Shown piece after piece: positions 25,748 through 33,218 of a stretch of DNA of 64,000 bases. How positions within the stretch are numbered: position 1 is the first letter of the stretch; the number at the start of each line of letters is the position of its first letter. The notes under the pieces are model-generated. The model worked only from the letters and a program-made list of their open reading frames with translations. It was not told the DNA's origin and ran no database searches. Origin of the DNA: Bacteroidota bacterium (lineage in GTDB: Bacteria > Bacteroidota > Bacteroidia > Chitinophagales > Chitinophagaceae). The stretch covers positions 1-64,000 of the forward strand of contig VGFP01000002.1 in NCBI GenBank assembly GCA_016868855.1, in the 5' to 3' direction. A program made the translations under genes and the position numbers.

Positions 25748-26158
25748 ATGGCAGGGACATATACACTTTCAAAAAATGAGAGACTGAAAAGTCTGAAGGC
25801 CATTAGGCATTTGTTTGAATGCGGACAAAAATTCAAGGTAGCCCCCTTGTTGGTTTATTACCATACTGAAACAATTCCTGCTGCTGAAGAGTTTCCCTTG
25901 AAAATGGGGGTCTCTGTTGGTGCCAGACATTTTAAAAAAGCAGTAGACAGAAACCTCATGAAAAGAAGAATGAGGGAAGCTTTTAGAACAAAGAAACTAC
26001 CCCTTTTGGAAGTTCTTCGTCAGCATCAGCTGCGCATGGATGTATTTTTTGTGTACAGTCATGCGTTGATGGCCGACCATGCAATGATTGCACAATCCAT
26101 GGAAAATGCATTGGGAAGATTGATCAACCTGATTGAAAAAAATCAACAACATGACTGA
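25748..26158 (+). CDS. rnpA: ribonuclease P protein component
   Basis: Protein subunit of RNase P, which trims tRNA 5' ends. The 136-residue protein contains the N-terminal TLSKNERLKSLKAIRHLF and the conserved RNR region KKAVDRNLMKRRMREAFR at about residues 64-81. Its stop overlaps the tadA start by eight bases. Confidence 0.95.
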   Translation: MAGTYTLSKNERLKSLKAIRHLFECGQKFKVAPLLVYYHTETIPAAEEFPLKMGVSVGARHFKKAVDRNLMKRRMREAFRTKKLPLLEVLRQHQLRMDVFFVYSHALMADHAMIAQSMENALGRLINLIEKNQQHD

Positions 26159-26591
26159 CGAGTATTTCATGAAAATGGCCCTCAAAGAGGCAGAAAAGGC
26201 TTTCAATGAGGATGAGGTGCCTGTTGGAGCTGTGGTGGTTCAACAAGGAAAGATCATTGCAAGAGGGTATAACATGGTTGAAAAACTGAATGATCCCACC
26301 GCGCATGCAGAAATCATTGCACTCACCAGCGCCTTCAATGTAATGGGTGCCAAGTATTTACCAGATGCCACATTGTATGTAACCGTTGAGCCCTGTTTGA
26401 TGTGTGCGGGAGCATTGCATTGGAGCAAGATCGGCCGAATAGTCTGGGGCGCACCAGATATCAAAAACGGACACCAATGTTATACCGGGAACAAAAATCC
26501 ATTTCATGCCAAAACGCAGGTTCTCTTCGGACTCCTGGCAGATGAATCTGCTGAAATGATGAAAGCCTTTTTTAGGAAAAAACGTTCCTGA
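26151..26591 (+). CDS. tadA: tRNA-specific adenosine deaminase
   Basis: Deaminates A34 to inosine in the anticodon of tRNA-Arg. The zinc site is complete: His52-Ala-Glu54 (HAE) and PCLMC with Cys82 and Cys85. An upstream ATG at 26133 is in frame, but the ATG at 26151 gives the family-like [17 protein letters not shown] start and a short overlap with rnpA. 146 residues, normal length. Confidence 0.93.
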   Translation: MTDEYFMKMALKEAEKAFNEDEVPVGAVVVQQGKIIARGYNMVEKLNDPTAHAEIIALTSAFNVMGAKYLPDATLYVTVEPCLMCAGALHWSKIGRIVWGAPDIKNGHQCYTGNKNPFHAKTQVLFGLLADESAEMMKAFFRKKRS

Positions 26592-26595
26592 TTTT

Positions 26596-26603
26596 TATCT
26601 TTG
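26596..26603 (+). promoter_or_regulatory. -7-like box (TATCTTTG) of the superoxide dismutase gene
   Basis: Exact TAnnTTTG match beginning five bases after the tadA stop and ending 14 bases before the dismutase ATG at 26618, so the gene probably has its own promoter. Confidence 0.5.
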
Positions 26604-26617
26604 CAAAAAATAATCTT

Positions 26618-27211
26618 ATGCCGTTTACTTTACCTTCTTTGCCCTATGCACATGATGCACTTGAACCACATATCGATACTACTACCATGCAAATTCACCA
26701 TGGCAAACACCACCAGGCATATGTTGACAATCTCAACAAGGCCATCGCAGGCACTGCCCATGAAAATAAATCATTGGAAGATCTGGTTGCACAGGCAGGA
26801 AGCATTTCACCTGCTGTTCGCAACAACGGAGGCGGTCACTGGAATCATACATTCTTCTGGGAAAGTTTGGCTCCGCAAGCAGGCGGAAAACCAGAAGGTG
26901 CTCTTTCTGCTGCCATCGATGCAGCCTTTGGATCTTTTGATGCATTCAAAGAAAAATTCAGCAATGCAGGTATGACCAGATTCGGAAGCGGATGGGCATG
27001 GTTGATAGTGAAGGATGGAAAACTTGAAATTTCATCTACACCCAATCAGGACAATCCATTGATGGATGTTGCAGAGGTGAAAGGGAAACCCATTCTAGGG
27101 GTAGATGTTTGGGAACATGCTTATTATCTCAAATACCAAAATAGACGTGCTGATTACTTGAATGCCTTCTGGTCGGTTGTCAACTGGAAAAAGGTAGCTG
27201 AACGTTTTTAA
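26618..27211 (+). CDS. superoxide dismutase, Fe/Mn family (Mn-type residues)
   Basis: Detoxifies superoxide in the cytoplasm (no signal peptide). Metal ligands His27, His77, Asp163 and His167 are in place ([22 protein letters not shown]). Gly at position 73 in GGGHWNH and Gln at 144 in TPNQDNPLM are the arrangement associated with manganese or cambialistic enzymes, rather than the Gln-first arrangement of iron enzymes. 197 residues. Its 3' end overlaps the convergent yidD gene by four bases. Confidence 0.95.
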   Translation: MPFTLPSLPYAHDALEPHIDTTTMQIHHGKHHQAYVDNLNKAIAGTAHENKSLEDLVAQAGSISPAVRNNGGGHWNHTFFWESLAPQAGGKPEGALSAAIDAAFGSFDAFKEKFSNAGMTRFGSGWAWLIVKDGKLEISSTPNQDNPLMDVAEVKGKPILGVDVWEHAYYLKYQNRRADYLNAFWSVVNWKKVAERF

Positions 27212-27447
27212 GCCGGATCGTAACCGCTGCCACCCCAAGGGTGACATTTAGATATTCTTTGAAGGGCCTTCCACAGGCCCTTTATCATTCCATATTTTCT
27301 CAAGGCATCCATTGCATACTGAGAGCAGGTAGGCGTATACCTGCATTTGGGTCCCAACCACGGTGAAATCACCAGCCTGTATATCTGAATCATCAAAATA
27401 AAAGGAGCAATCAACAAGCTCCTGAATGATATTTTCAACCTGCTCAT
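27208..27447 (-). CDS. yidD: membrane protein insertion efficiency factor YidD
   Basis: A 79-residue protein with the invariant core [22 protein letters not shown] and GSGYDP end (quoted as [19 protein letters not shown] and WGGSGYDP). It has an amphipathic N-terminus and aids YidC-dependent insertion. In many bacteria yidD directly follows rnpA; here it is about 1 kb away, on the other strand, beyond tadA and the dismutase. Confidence 0.95.
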   Translation of the reverse strand: MSRLKISFRSLLIAPFILMIQIYRLVISPWLGPKCRYTPTCSQYAMDALRKYGMIKGLWKALQRISKCHPWGGSGYDPA

Positions 27448-27572
27448 GCGGTGTAAAGCTATCTTTTAAATGTCAAATATACTGCAGATCATGGGAATTA
27501 TCCTTCTATAAAATGATGAGATCGACTTTTTCATGGCCATTCAGTTTTTCAATTTTAAGAAAACAAATCACC

Positions 27573-27857
27573 ATGACATTGCCCATCATTGTAAGAGAAA
27601 AAATCAAACTGCATGAACCTATTCTTTGCTCAGCGTTGCTGACCGATGAAGAAATTGAACTGACATTGAACAAATGGATTCATTTGTTGCATGAACACAA
27701 CATACATATTGTTTTCAATCAAACACCCATCAACGTGAGAGAGCAGTACGACTACCTGGCGAATTCTTTCTTCAAGATGGAGCTGCCACCCCATCCCACT
27801 GAAATGCATTTTTGCTTCATGTACGATCGGGTAACCGATGAATTGCCAGGAGATTAA
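27573..27857 (+). CDS. unrecognised protein, N-terminal half of a gene split by an in-frame TAA
   Basis: A 94-residue reading frame starting at the ATG at 27573 (MTLPIIVREKIKLHEP). It has no membrane segment or known motif. It stops at TAA (27855-27857) and the next codon is GTG in the same frame, continuing without shift into the following entry. Both parts have a similar charged, aromatic composition and neither resembles a complete domain, so I suspect a single protein of about 210 residues. No function can be assigned. Confidence 0.5.
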   Translation: MTLPIIVREKIKLHEPILCSALLTDEEIELTLNKWIHLLHEHNIHIVFNQTPINVREQYDYLANSFFKMELPPHPTEMHFCFMYDRVTDELPGD

Positions 27858-28208
27858 GTGGATCTGATGGTGCATCAGATGCTCGAAGATGTTTTCAAAA
27901 AACAACAAACCGGCGGCATACCTTGCTTGAAAAAAAGATTGCAGTTCAACGCATATGAGAACCTCTCAGAACCCGAGTTCAATTACTTGGTCAAGTCATA
28001 TGCTGAAAAGAAACCTGCTATCAGTCAATGCAGGATTGATATACTGCATAAAAAATACGAAGGATGTACCATGATGGTGCGCGGAAATTATCTGTTGGGA
28101 TACCTCGGTCAGGACTGTTGTGATCTTCAGCAGGGAGCATGGATGGTAGCAATGAACAAAGCAGAGGGAAAGTGGGCGGTTCAATCACTTTACATCGACG
28201 GAATTTAA
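27858..28208 (+). CDS. unrecognised protein, C-terminal half downstream of the in-frame TAA
   Basis: A 116-residue frame starting at GTG directly after the stop of the preceding entry (next in-frame ATG at 27867, MVHQMLEDVF). Landmarks are LKKRLQFNAYENLSEPEFNY and the ending WAVQSLYIDGI. An AGGAG six bases ahead of the GTG could allow reinitiation, though such sites are rarely used in this phylum. It could be the second half of a stop-interrupted gene, a true stop-start pair or a sequencing error. The closing region recalls the immunoglobulin-like or NTF2-like ends of small Bacteroidota proteins, but nothing firm. Confidence 0.5.
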   Translation: MDLMVHQMLEDVFKKQQTGGIPCLKKRLQFNAYENLSEPEFNYLVKSYAEKKPAISQCRIDILHKKYEGCTMMVRGNYLLGYLGQDCCDLQQGAWMVAMNKAEGKWAVQSLYIDGI

Positions 28209-28266
28209 AGAAGCTGGAGGGTGCGATTTTAACCTAATGGGTTGTACTTCCCTTAGGCCAATTCCT

Positions 28267-28274
28267 TACCTTAG
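28267..28274 (+). promoter_or_regulatory. -7-like box (TACCTTAG) of tatC
   Basis: Near match to TAnnTTTG with a TTG 22 bases upstream (28242-28244). It lies downstream of the farthest in-frame ATG of tatC (28237), arguing against that start. Confidence 0.35.
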
Positions 28275-28293
28275 CGTTTCCAAAAATTGGAGC

Positions 28294-29154
28294 GTGGAGG
28301 AGAACAAGACTTTCTTGAAAAGATTGAGATCAGGGGGTGGCGATGAAACGGAAATGAGTTTTATTGATCATCTGGAAGTATTGCGTTGGCATATAATGAG
28401 ATCGGTGCTGGCCATCCTGATTTCAGCCATTCTTTTCTTTATTTACATCGATGAAATTTTTGATGTGGTGATCATGGGACCCACACGCAATGATTTCATT
28501 TCCTACCGAGTGCTTTGCAACCTCAGTCATTTTTTGGGAATGGGCGATTCGCTTTGCATGCCGCCTATGAAATTGAATTTGCAGGTAACTTCCATCAGCG
28601 GCACATTCATGTCGAGCATTACCATTGCCATTGTGGGAGGAATCCTGCTGGCCATTCCATTTGTTTTTTATGAGGTATGGAAATTTATTCGACCAGCCCT
28701 CAAACCTACCGAGCTCAAATACACCAGTGGTATTATTTTTTGGGTAAGCTTCTTTTTTTTCCTGGGTGCTGCATTCGGCTATTTCATGCTCGCTCCATTT
28801 ACATTCAATTTCCTTTCCAACTATACCATCGGTGCAATGGGAGTGATCGATTATCGTCCCACGCTGACCGATTACCTGGATACATTGATCGATATTACAC
28901 TGGGAGCCGGTATTGCCTTTGAGCTTCCCATGGCGACTTGGCTTCTTTCAAAACTGGGCATCATTACTCCAAGTTTTTTGAAGAACTACCGCAAATATGC
29001 ATATGTGGTTTTGTTGGTGCTCGCTGCAATCATTACCCCATCTCCCGACTGGGGTTCACAATTGATTGTAGTGATACCATTGGTATTGCTCTACGAGATC
29101 AGTATTCTGATTGCTGCCAGGGTAAAGAAAAAGCAGGACGAGGAGTGGGAATAA
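28294..29154 (+). CDS. tatC: twin-arginine translocase subunit TatC
   Basis: Receptor and core of the Tat export system for folded proteins. Six membrane segments follow the conserved cytoplasmic start EMSFIDHLEVLRWHIMRS. Other hallmarks are FYEVWKFIRPALKPTE and the periplasmic FTFNFLSNY. Start choice is uncertain: ATG 28237 precedes a -7-like box; GTG 28294 (VEENKTFLKRL) is used here, 286 residues, and ATG 28354 (MSFIDHLE) is the minimal alternative. No tatA/tatB gene is in the window. The rpiB gene follows eight bases later. Confidence 0.9.
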   Translation: MEENKTFLKRLRSGGGDETEMSFIDHLEVLRWHIMRSVLAILISAILFFIYIDEIFDVVIMGPTRNDFISYRVLCNLSHFLGMGDSLCMPPMKLNLQVTSISGTFMSSITIAIVGGILLAIPFVFYEVWKFIRPALKPTELKYTSGIIFWVSFFFFLGAAFGYFMLAPFTFNFLSNYTIGAMGVIDYRPTLTDYLDTLIDITLGAGIAFELPMATWLLSKLGIITPSFLKNYRKYAYVVLLVLAAIITPSPDWGSQLIVVIPLVLLYEISILIAARVKKKQDEEWE

Positions 29155-29161
29155 TAAAAGA

Positions 29162-29602
29162 ATGGATATGAACAATACAATTGCCATAGGATCTGATCAT
29201 GCTGGATTTAATTATAAATCAGCTGTGATGGATCATCTTCTTCAAAAAGGATTTGAGGTAAAAGATCATGGAACATTTACAGATGCATCATGTGATTATC
29301 CTGATTATGCCCATGCTGTTGCAGGAGCAGTCGAACAATCTCTAACTGCAAAGGGTATTTTGATATGTGGCTCAGCCAATGGTGTTGCCATCACGGCCAA
29401 TAAGCACCAGGGTATAAGGGCTGCCATTTGTTGGGAAAAAGAAATTGCTTCTCTGGCACGACGGCACAATGATGCCAACATCATTTGTATCCCGGCACGT
29501 TTTGTAAGCATCGATCTTGCTTTGGAAATGGTGGATACATTTCTGTCAACTGAATTCGAAGGTGGCAGACATTTAAACAGGGTTCAAAAAATAAAAATAT
29601 AA
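29162..29602 (+). CDS. rpiB: ribose 5-phosphate isomerase B
   Basis: Interconverts ribose 5-phosphate and ribulose 5-phosphate in the pentose phosphate pathway. The motif GSDHAGF lies at residues 10-16, the catalytic Cys69 in ICGSANGVAITANKHQGIRA, and the conserved ARRHNDANIICIPAR follows. The usual CGTGxG appears as CGSANG. 146 residues, full length for RpiB. Confidence 0.92.
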   Translation: MDMNNTIAIGSDHAGFNYKSAVMDHLLQKGFEVKDHGTFTDASCDYPDYAHAVAGAVEQSLTAKGILICGSANGVAITANKHQGIRAAICWEKEIASLARRHNDANIICIPARFVSIDLALEMVDTFLSTEFEGGRHLNRVQKIKI

Positions 29603-29605
29603 TTC

Positions 29606-31147
29606 ATGTTAAGACTTATCTCATTGGCTGTATTGCTGACATGCTCAGTGACAGTTTCGGCCCAAAAGAAAAAAACAGCAACGGTTGCAGATCTAAAAAA
29701 ATATGCAGCAAGCATCACTCCTGAAGATTTGAGCAGGCATTTGTACATCGTAGCTGGTGCTGAAATGGAAGGAAGGGAAACAGCAACAGAGGGACAAAAA
29801 AAAGCTGCTGCTTATATTGAGAATCATTTTAAGTCACTCGGCTTGTTGCCGGGAAACAATGGAAGCTTTCAGCAATTGTATCCTGTATACAAGGATGAAA
29901 TCGGCAATGCATCCATCAGTGTGAATGGAAAAACCTTCACTGTACACAACGATTTTAGTCCACTGGCCAATTGGAACAATACTGCCACACAATATTTTTC
30001 TGAAGCAGTGTTTGTAGGACATGGAATCGTCGACAAAGAGCTGAATGACTACGCTGGTCAAAATGTTACTGGTAAACTGGTATTCATGTTGGATGGTGCT
30101 CCTTCAGGTTATAAACCTTCTGCAGGTGGATTCAGATCCCCATCCAGTTGGTACGGTAAATTGCAGACTGCAAAAAGCAAAGGTGCTGCGGCGGTGGTAA
30201 TGGTTGCCAATGGCTTTCCCCGCAAAGCTCCTACTGAACCTACCATGCACGTTGATTTATACAAAGCTGAGTTGTATCCCAATTCATATTTTATTTCTGA
30301 ACAAGTTGCCATTGCCATGTTGGGGGATGCCTTTGCACAGTTGAAAGAAGCCGGCAAGTCCAAGTCTTTACCTGCACAAATCATCAAATCAAATGTCAAA
30401 CTCGTTTTCGAAAAGAAAACAACAGAGGTTTCAAGTTCCAATGTGCTTGGATACATCCCCGGATCTGACAAGTCGGATGAATGGCTGATCATTACTGCAC
30501 ATTATGATCATTTGGGCAAGCGTGGGGATGTTATTTATTATGGTGCAGACGACGATGGCTCAGGAACGGTGGGTATCCTCGAAATTGCAGAAGCATTTGC
30601 AAAAGCCAAGGCTGACGGCAAAGGTCCCAGAAGAAATATTTTGTTCATGACAGTGAGTGGTGAAGAAAAAGGACTCTGGGGTTCTGAATATTTTTCTGAT
30701 CATCCAACAGTCCCCTTGGATAAGACAACCGCTGATCTGAATATTGACATGATTGGCAGGGTTGATACGGAGAGAAAGTCAGCCGATACATTGAATTATA
30801 TATATGTGGTTGGAGATGACAAATTGAGTTCAGACCTGAAGCCCATCAGCGAGGGAGTCAACAACAAATATATCAAAATGACATTGGATTATAAATTCAA
30901 TGATCCAAAAGACCCCAACAGAATTTACTACAGAAGCGATCATTACAATTTTGCAAGCAAAGGCGTTCCTATCATTTTTTATTATGATGGAATGTTGCAG
31001 CCTGACTATCACAAGCCGACTGATACGCCTGACAAAATTTATTATCCCTTGCTCTCAAAAAGAGCTCAATTGGTTTTTTACACAGCATGGGAAATGGCCA
31101 ATCGTGATGCTTCATTGAAAAGAGATATTCCATTGAATCAGGAGTAA
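29606..31147 (+). CDS. M28 family zinc aminopeptidase with PA domain, exported
   Basis: Exported peptidase of 513 residues: leader LRLISLAVLLTCSVTVSAQ, a PA (protease-associated) insert around residues 140-260, then the M28 catalytic domain. Zinc and catalytic residues are visible in TAHYDHLG (His), GADDDGSGT (bridging Asp), SGEEKGLWGS (Glu pair), NIDMIGR (Asp) and the last ligand in RSDHYNFASKGVP. It probably releases amino acids from peptides in the periplasm or outside the cell. It is followed by the NusG-like gene one base later. Confidence 0.88.
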   Translation: MLRLISLAVLLTCSVTVSAQKKKTATVADLKKYAASITPEDLSRHLYIVAGAEMEGRETATEGQKKAAAYIENHFKSLGLLPGNNGSFQQLYPVYKDEIGNASISVNGKTFTVHNDFSPLANWNNTATQYFSEAVFVGHGIVDKELNDYAGQNVTGKLVFMLDGAPSGYKPSAGGFRSPSSWYGKLQTAKSKGAAAVVMVANGFPRKAPTEPTMHVDLYKAELYPNSYFISEQVAIAMLGDAFAQLKEAGKSKSLPAQIIKSNVKLVFEKKTTEVSSSNVLGYIPGSDKSDEWLIITAHYDHLGKRGDVIYYGADDDGSGTVGILEIAEAFAKAKADGKGPRRNILFMTVSGEEKGLWGSEYFSDHPTVPLDKTTADLNIDMIGRVDTERKSADTLNYIYVVGDDKLSSDLKPISEGVNNKYIKMTLDYKFNDPKDPNRIYYRSDHYNFASKGVPIIFYYDGMLQPDYHKPTDTPDKIYYPLLSKRAQLVFYTAWEMANRDASLKRDIPLNQE

Positions 31148-31148
31148 G

Positions 31149-31652
31149 ATGGCTGAGAGCAATAAAAAATGGTATGCGCTTTATACAAAGCCGCGTTGGG
31201 AAAAAAAAGTTGACAAGGCGCTTCAGCAAAAAGGCATTGAAGCGTATTGTCCTCTGAACCGCGTGAAAAGAAAATGGAGCGATCGCATCAAAACGATCGA
31301 GGAACCGCTTTTTAAAAGCTATGTTTTTATGAAAGTGGAAGAAAAGGACAGGACCGAAGTGCGTTATGTGGACGGAGTGCTCAATTATGTATACTGGAAT
31401 GGAAAGCCTGCCATTATCAAGGAGGAAGAAATCATTGAAATCAAGAAATTTCTCAAAGATTACGAGGATGTGGAGGTGAGGAATTTGGATGTAAAACCTG
31501 CCGATGAGGTGGTGGTCAACGCTGGGGTCATGGTCGGCGCTACCGGCAGGGTACTGAGGGTAATGGGTAACAATATGGTGGAAGTCCGCATAGAAAGCCT
31601 GGGATTCGTCCTGACAGCCAAGTTTGAAAAGAAAAATCTGTTAAAATCCTGA
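31149..31652 (+). CDS. NusG-like (UpxY-type) transcription antiterminator
   Basis: A 167-residue NusG paralogue: NGN domain from KWYALYTKPRWEKKVDKAL to about residue 100 and a C-terminal KOW-like region (DEVVVNAGVMVGATGRVLRV). The CYTKPR-type start and the FKSYVFMKVE segment resemble UpxY/LoaP specialised factors, which in Bacteroides sit at the head of polysaccharide operons. Here no polysaccharide genes follow; the next gene is the CarH-like regulator 50 bases on, so its target may be distant. Confidence 0.8.
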   Translation: MAESNKKWYALYTKPRWEKKVDKALQQKGIEAYCPLNRVKRKWSDRIKTIEEPLFKSYVFMKVEEKDRTEVRYVDGVLNYVYWNGKPAIIKEEEIIEIKKFLKDYEDVEVRNLDVKPADEVVVNAGVMVGATGRVLRVMGNNMVEVRIESLGFVLTAKFEKKNLLKS

Positions 31653-31702
31653 ATAAATCAGGAAATCCAAACAATTTGTTGAAACCGGTGTTATTGTCCT
31701 TG

Positions 31703-32596
31703 ATGAACGCTTTTACAATCAAGGATCTGGAGAATTTAACAGGTATCAAGGCCCATACCATCAGAATATGGGAACAGCGTTATCATTTTCTAAAGCCACA
31801 ACGAACAGATACCAACATCAGGTACTACAGCAATGATGAGCTCAAGAAGATCCTCAACATTTCACTGCTGAACAAGAATGGTTTCAAGATTTCCCATATC
31901 GATCGGATGAGCGATCAGGAAATCAATAATAAGATATTGACTATCAACAATGTAGAAGCGCAACAAGAACAGGTCGTCAATTTGATGATCCAGTACATGG
32001 TAGATATTGAACTGTCGGCATTTGAACAGTTGTTGAAGGAGAAAATCGAGGCAAAAGGCATCGAAAAAGTCATCCACCAGTATATTTTCCCCTTCATGGA
32101 GCGCATTGGCCTGTTATGGGTAACAGGACATATCAATCCCGCTCAAGAACATTTGGTTTCAAACATCATTCGCCATAAACTCATCCTAGGAACGGAAGCC
32201 GTCAATCCCATTTTTAGGTCAGACAAGCGTGTTCTGCTTTTCATGCCTGACGGCGAATACCATGAGTTCGGATTACTCTTCATACAGTATCTTCTAAAGA
32301 ACCGCGGTATTGAGGTGTATTATTTGGGAGCCAGTGTTCCATTGGTGGATGTTGCTTACGTAGTTAAGTACAAGCAACCTGATTTCATCTATACCCATAT
32401 GACGACCGCCTCAAGGCAGTTTAATTTCGAAAGATTCATGACACAAGCTGTCCAAAAGTTCGGTTCAGTTCCTTTTGTAATATCCGGACCCGTTGCGGCG
32501 ATGTATGAAAATAAAATCCCTCCACAGGTTAAATTCAAGCGCTCTTTGCAGGAGGTGATAGATTTTGTCAATCAACTTTCCCTTTCAACCAATTAG
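31703..32596 (+). CDS. MerR-type regulator with cobalamin-binding domain (CarH/LitR-like photoreceptor)
   Basis: Predicted light-responsive repressor of the adjacent carotenoid genes. Residues 1-70 are a MerR winged helix (FTIKDLENLTGIKAHTIRIW). Residues 85-165 form a four-helix cap containing Trp139-x9-Glu149-His150, the signature of adenosylcobalamin photoreceptors. The Rossmann-type B12 domain follows with ExHxxG (Glu185, His187 as predicted lower cobalt ligand) and YYLGASVP. In the Thermus CarH structure the residue after the Trp is the His that captures cobalt after light; here it is Val140, so the lit state may differ. ATG 31703 is preferred to an upstream TTG at 31676. 297 residues. 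Confidence 0.82.
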   Translation: MNAFTIKDLENLTGIKAHTIRIWEQRYHFLKPQRTDTNIRYYSNDELKKILNISLLNKNGFKISHIDRMSDQEINNKILTINNVEAQQEQVVNLMIQYMVDIELSAFEQLLKEKIEAKGIEKVIHQYIFPFMERIGLLWVTGHINPAQEHLVSNIIRHKLILGTEAVNPIFRSDKRVLLFMPDGEYHEFGLLFIQYLLKNRGIEVYYLGASVPLVDVAYVVKYKQPDFIYTHMTTASRQFNFERFMTQAVQKFGSVPFVISGPVAAMYENKIPPQVKFKRSLQEVIDFVNQLSLSTN

Positions 32597-32614
32597 TAAT
32601 CAATCACTTGTAAA

Positions 32615-32646
32615 TTGTTTAATAATTTTAATAAATTATTAAACAA
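32615..32646. promoter_or_regulatory. candidate operator: perfect 14-bp inverted repeat before the ECF sigma gene
   Basis: Arms TTGTTTAATAATTT (32615-32628) and AAATTATTAAACAA (32633-32646) separated by TAAT. It begins 18 bases after the regulator stop and ends 18 bases before the -7-like box at 32665, so it covers the expected -33 zone. Further half-site-like TTGTTTAA/TTTAACAA copies lie at about 32670-32677 and 32694-32701. It could also act as an A/T-rich terminator of the regulator gene, but no T-run follows. Confidence 0.55.
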
Positions 32647-32664
32647 AAATTTGCTTGCCTGAAA

Positions 32665-32672
32665 TAAGTTTG
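32665..32672 (+). promoter_or_regulatory. -7-like box (TAAGTTTG) of the ECF sigma / crt unit
   Basis: Exact TAnnTTTG match, 31 bases before the sigma-factor ATG at 32704. The -33 position falls in the right arm of the inverted repeat at 32615-32646 and lacks a TTG, as expected for a regulated promoter. Confidence 0.5.
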
Positions 32673-32703
32673 TTTAACTTCACAGTCTTAAAATTTAACA
32701 AAC

Positions 32704-33204
32704 ATGTCTACGCAGGAATTCAACATGATGCTGGTTCAGAACTCAGAGTATCTGCGCCCCTTTGCCATCACGCTCACGAAGGATCAGGAATCTGCAAAAG
32801 ACCTTTTGCAGGAAACGATGTTCAGGGCGATTTCCAACAAAGACAAATACAATGTTGGAACAAATATCAAAGCATGGATGTATACCATCATGCGCAATAT
32901 CTTCATCAACAACTACCGCAGAAGAGCAAAACAAAATACCATCTTCGACAATACGCCGAATGATTTTCTGATTGATCACAATCAATCAGCTGTTCCCAAC
33001 TCTGCTGAAACCAATATGCGCATCAAGGATATCGAAAGAGCAGTGTACAACCTTCCTGCACTTTTCAAAAAACCTTTCATGTTGTATTTCGAAGGATACA
33101 AGTACCATGAAATTGCGATCATGTTGGATGAGCCACTGGGTACCATCAAAAGCAGGATACACTTTGCAAGAAGATTGTTGAAAGAGGAAATCAGCAAGTT
33201 TTAA
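32704..33204 (+). CDS. ECF-type RNA polymerase sigma factor
   Basis: A 166-residue extracytoplasmic-function sigma factor. Region 2 spans about residues 12-75 (AKDLLQETMFRAISN and AWMYTIMRNIFINNYRRR) and region 4 about 110-160 (PFMLYFEGYKYHEIAIMLDEPLGTIKSRIHFARR, read as LYFEGYKYHEIAIMLDEP then GTIKSRIHFARRLL). No anti-sigma gene is adjacent. It is placed between the B12-binding MerR regulator and crtI, so it probably relays the regulator's signal to carotenoid or stress genes. Confidence 0.9.
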   Translation: MSTQEFNMMLVQNSEYLRPFAITLTKDQESAKDLLQETMFRAISNKDKYNVGTNIKAWMYTIMRNIFINNYRRRAKQNTIFDNTPNDFLIDHNQSAVPNSAETNMRIKDIERAVYNLPALFKKPFMLYFEGYKYHEIAIMLDEPLGTIKSRIHFARRLLKEEISKF

Positions 33205-33218
33205 TCTAACTTTCCATT

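Noticed and set aside
25526-26158. rpmH-rnpA as a marker of the replication origin
   Set aside because: No dnaA, dnaN, gidA or DnaA-box cluster is visible, and Bacteroidota often carry rpmH-rnpA away from the origin.
31149-31652. UpxY-like NusG as the head of a polysaccharide operon
   Set aside because: The following genes are a B12-binding regulator, a sigma factor and carotenoid enzymes, not polysaccharide genes.
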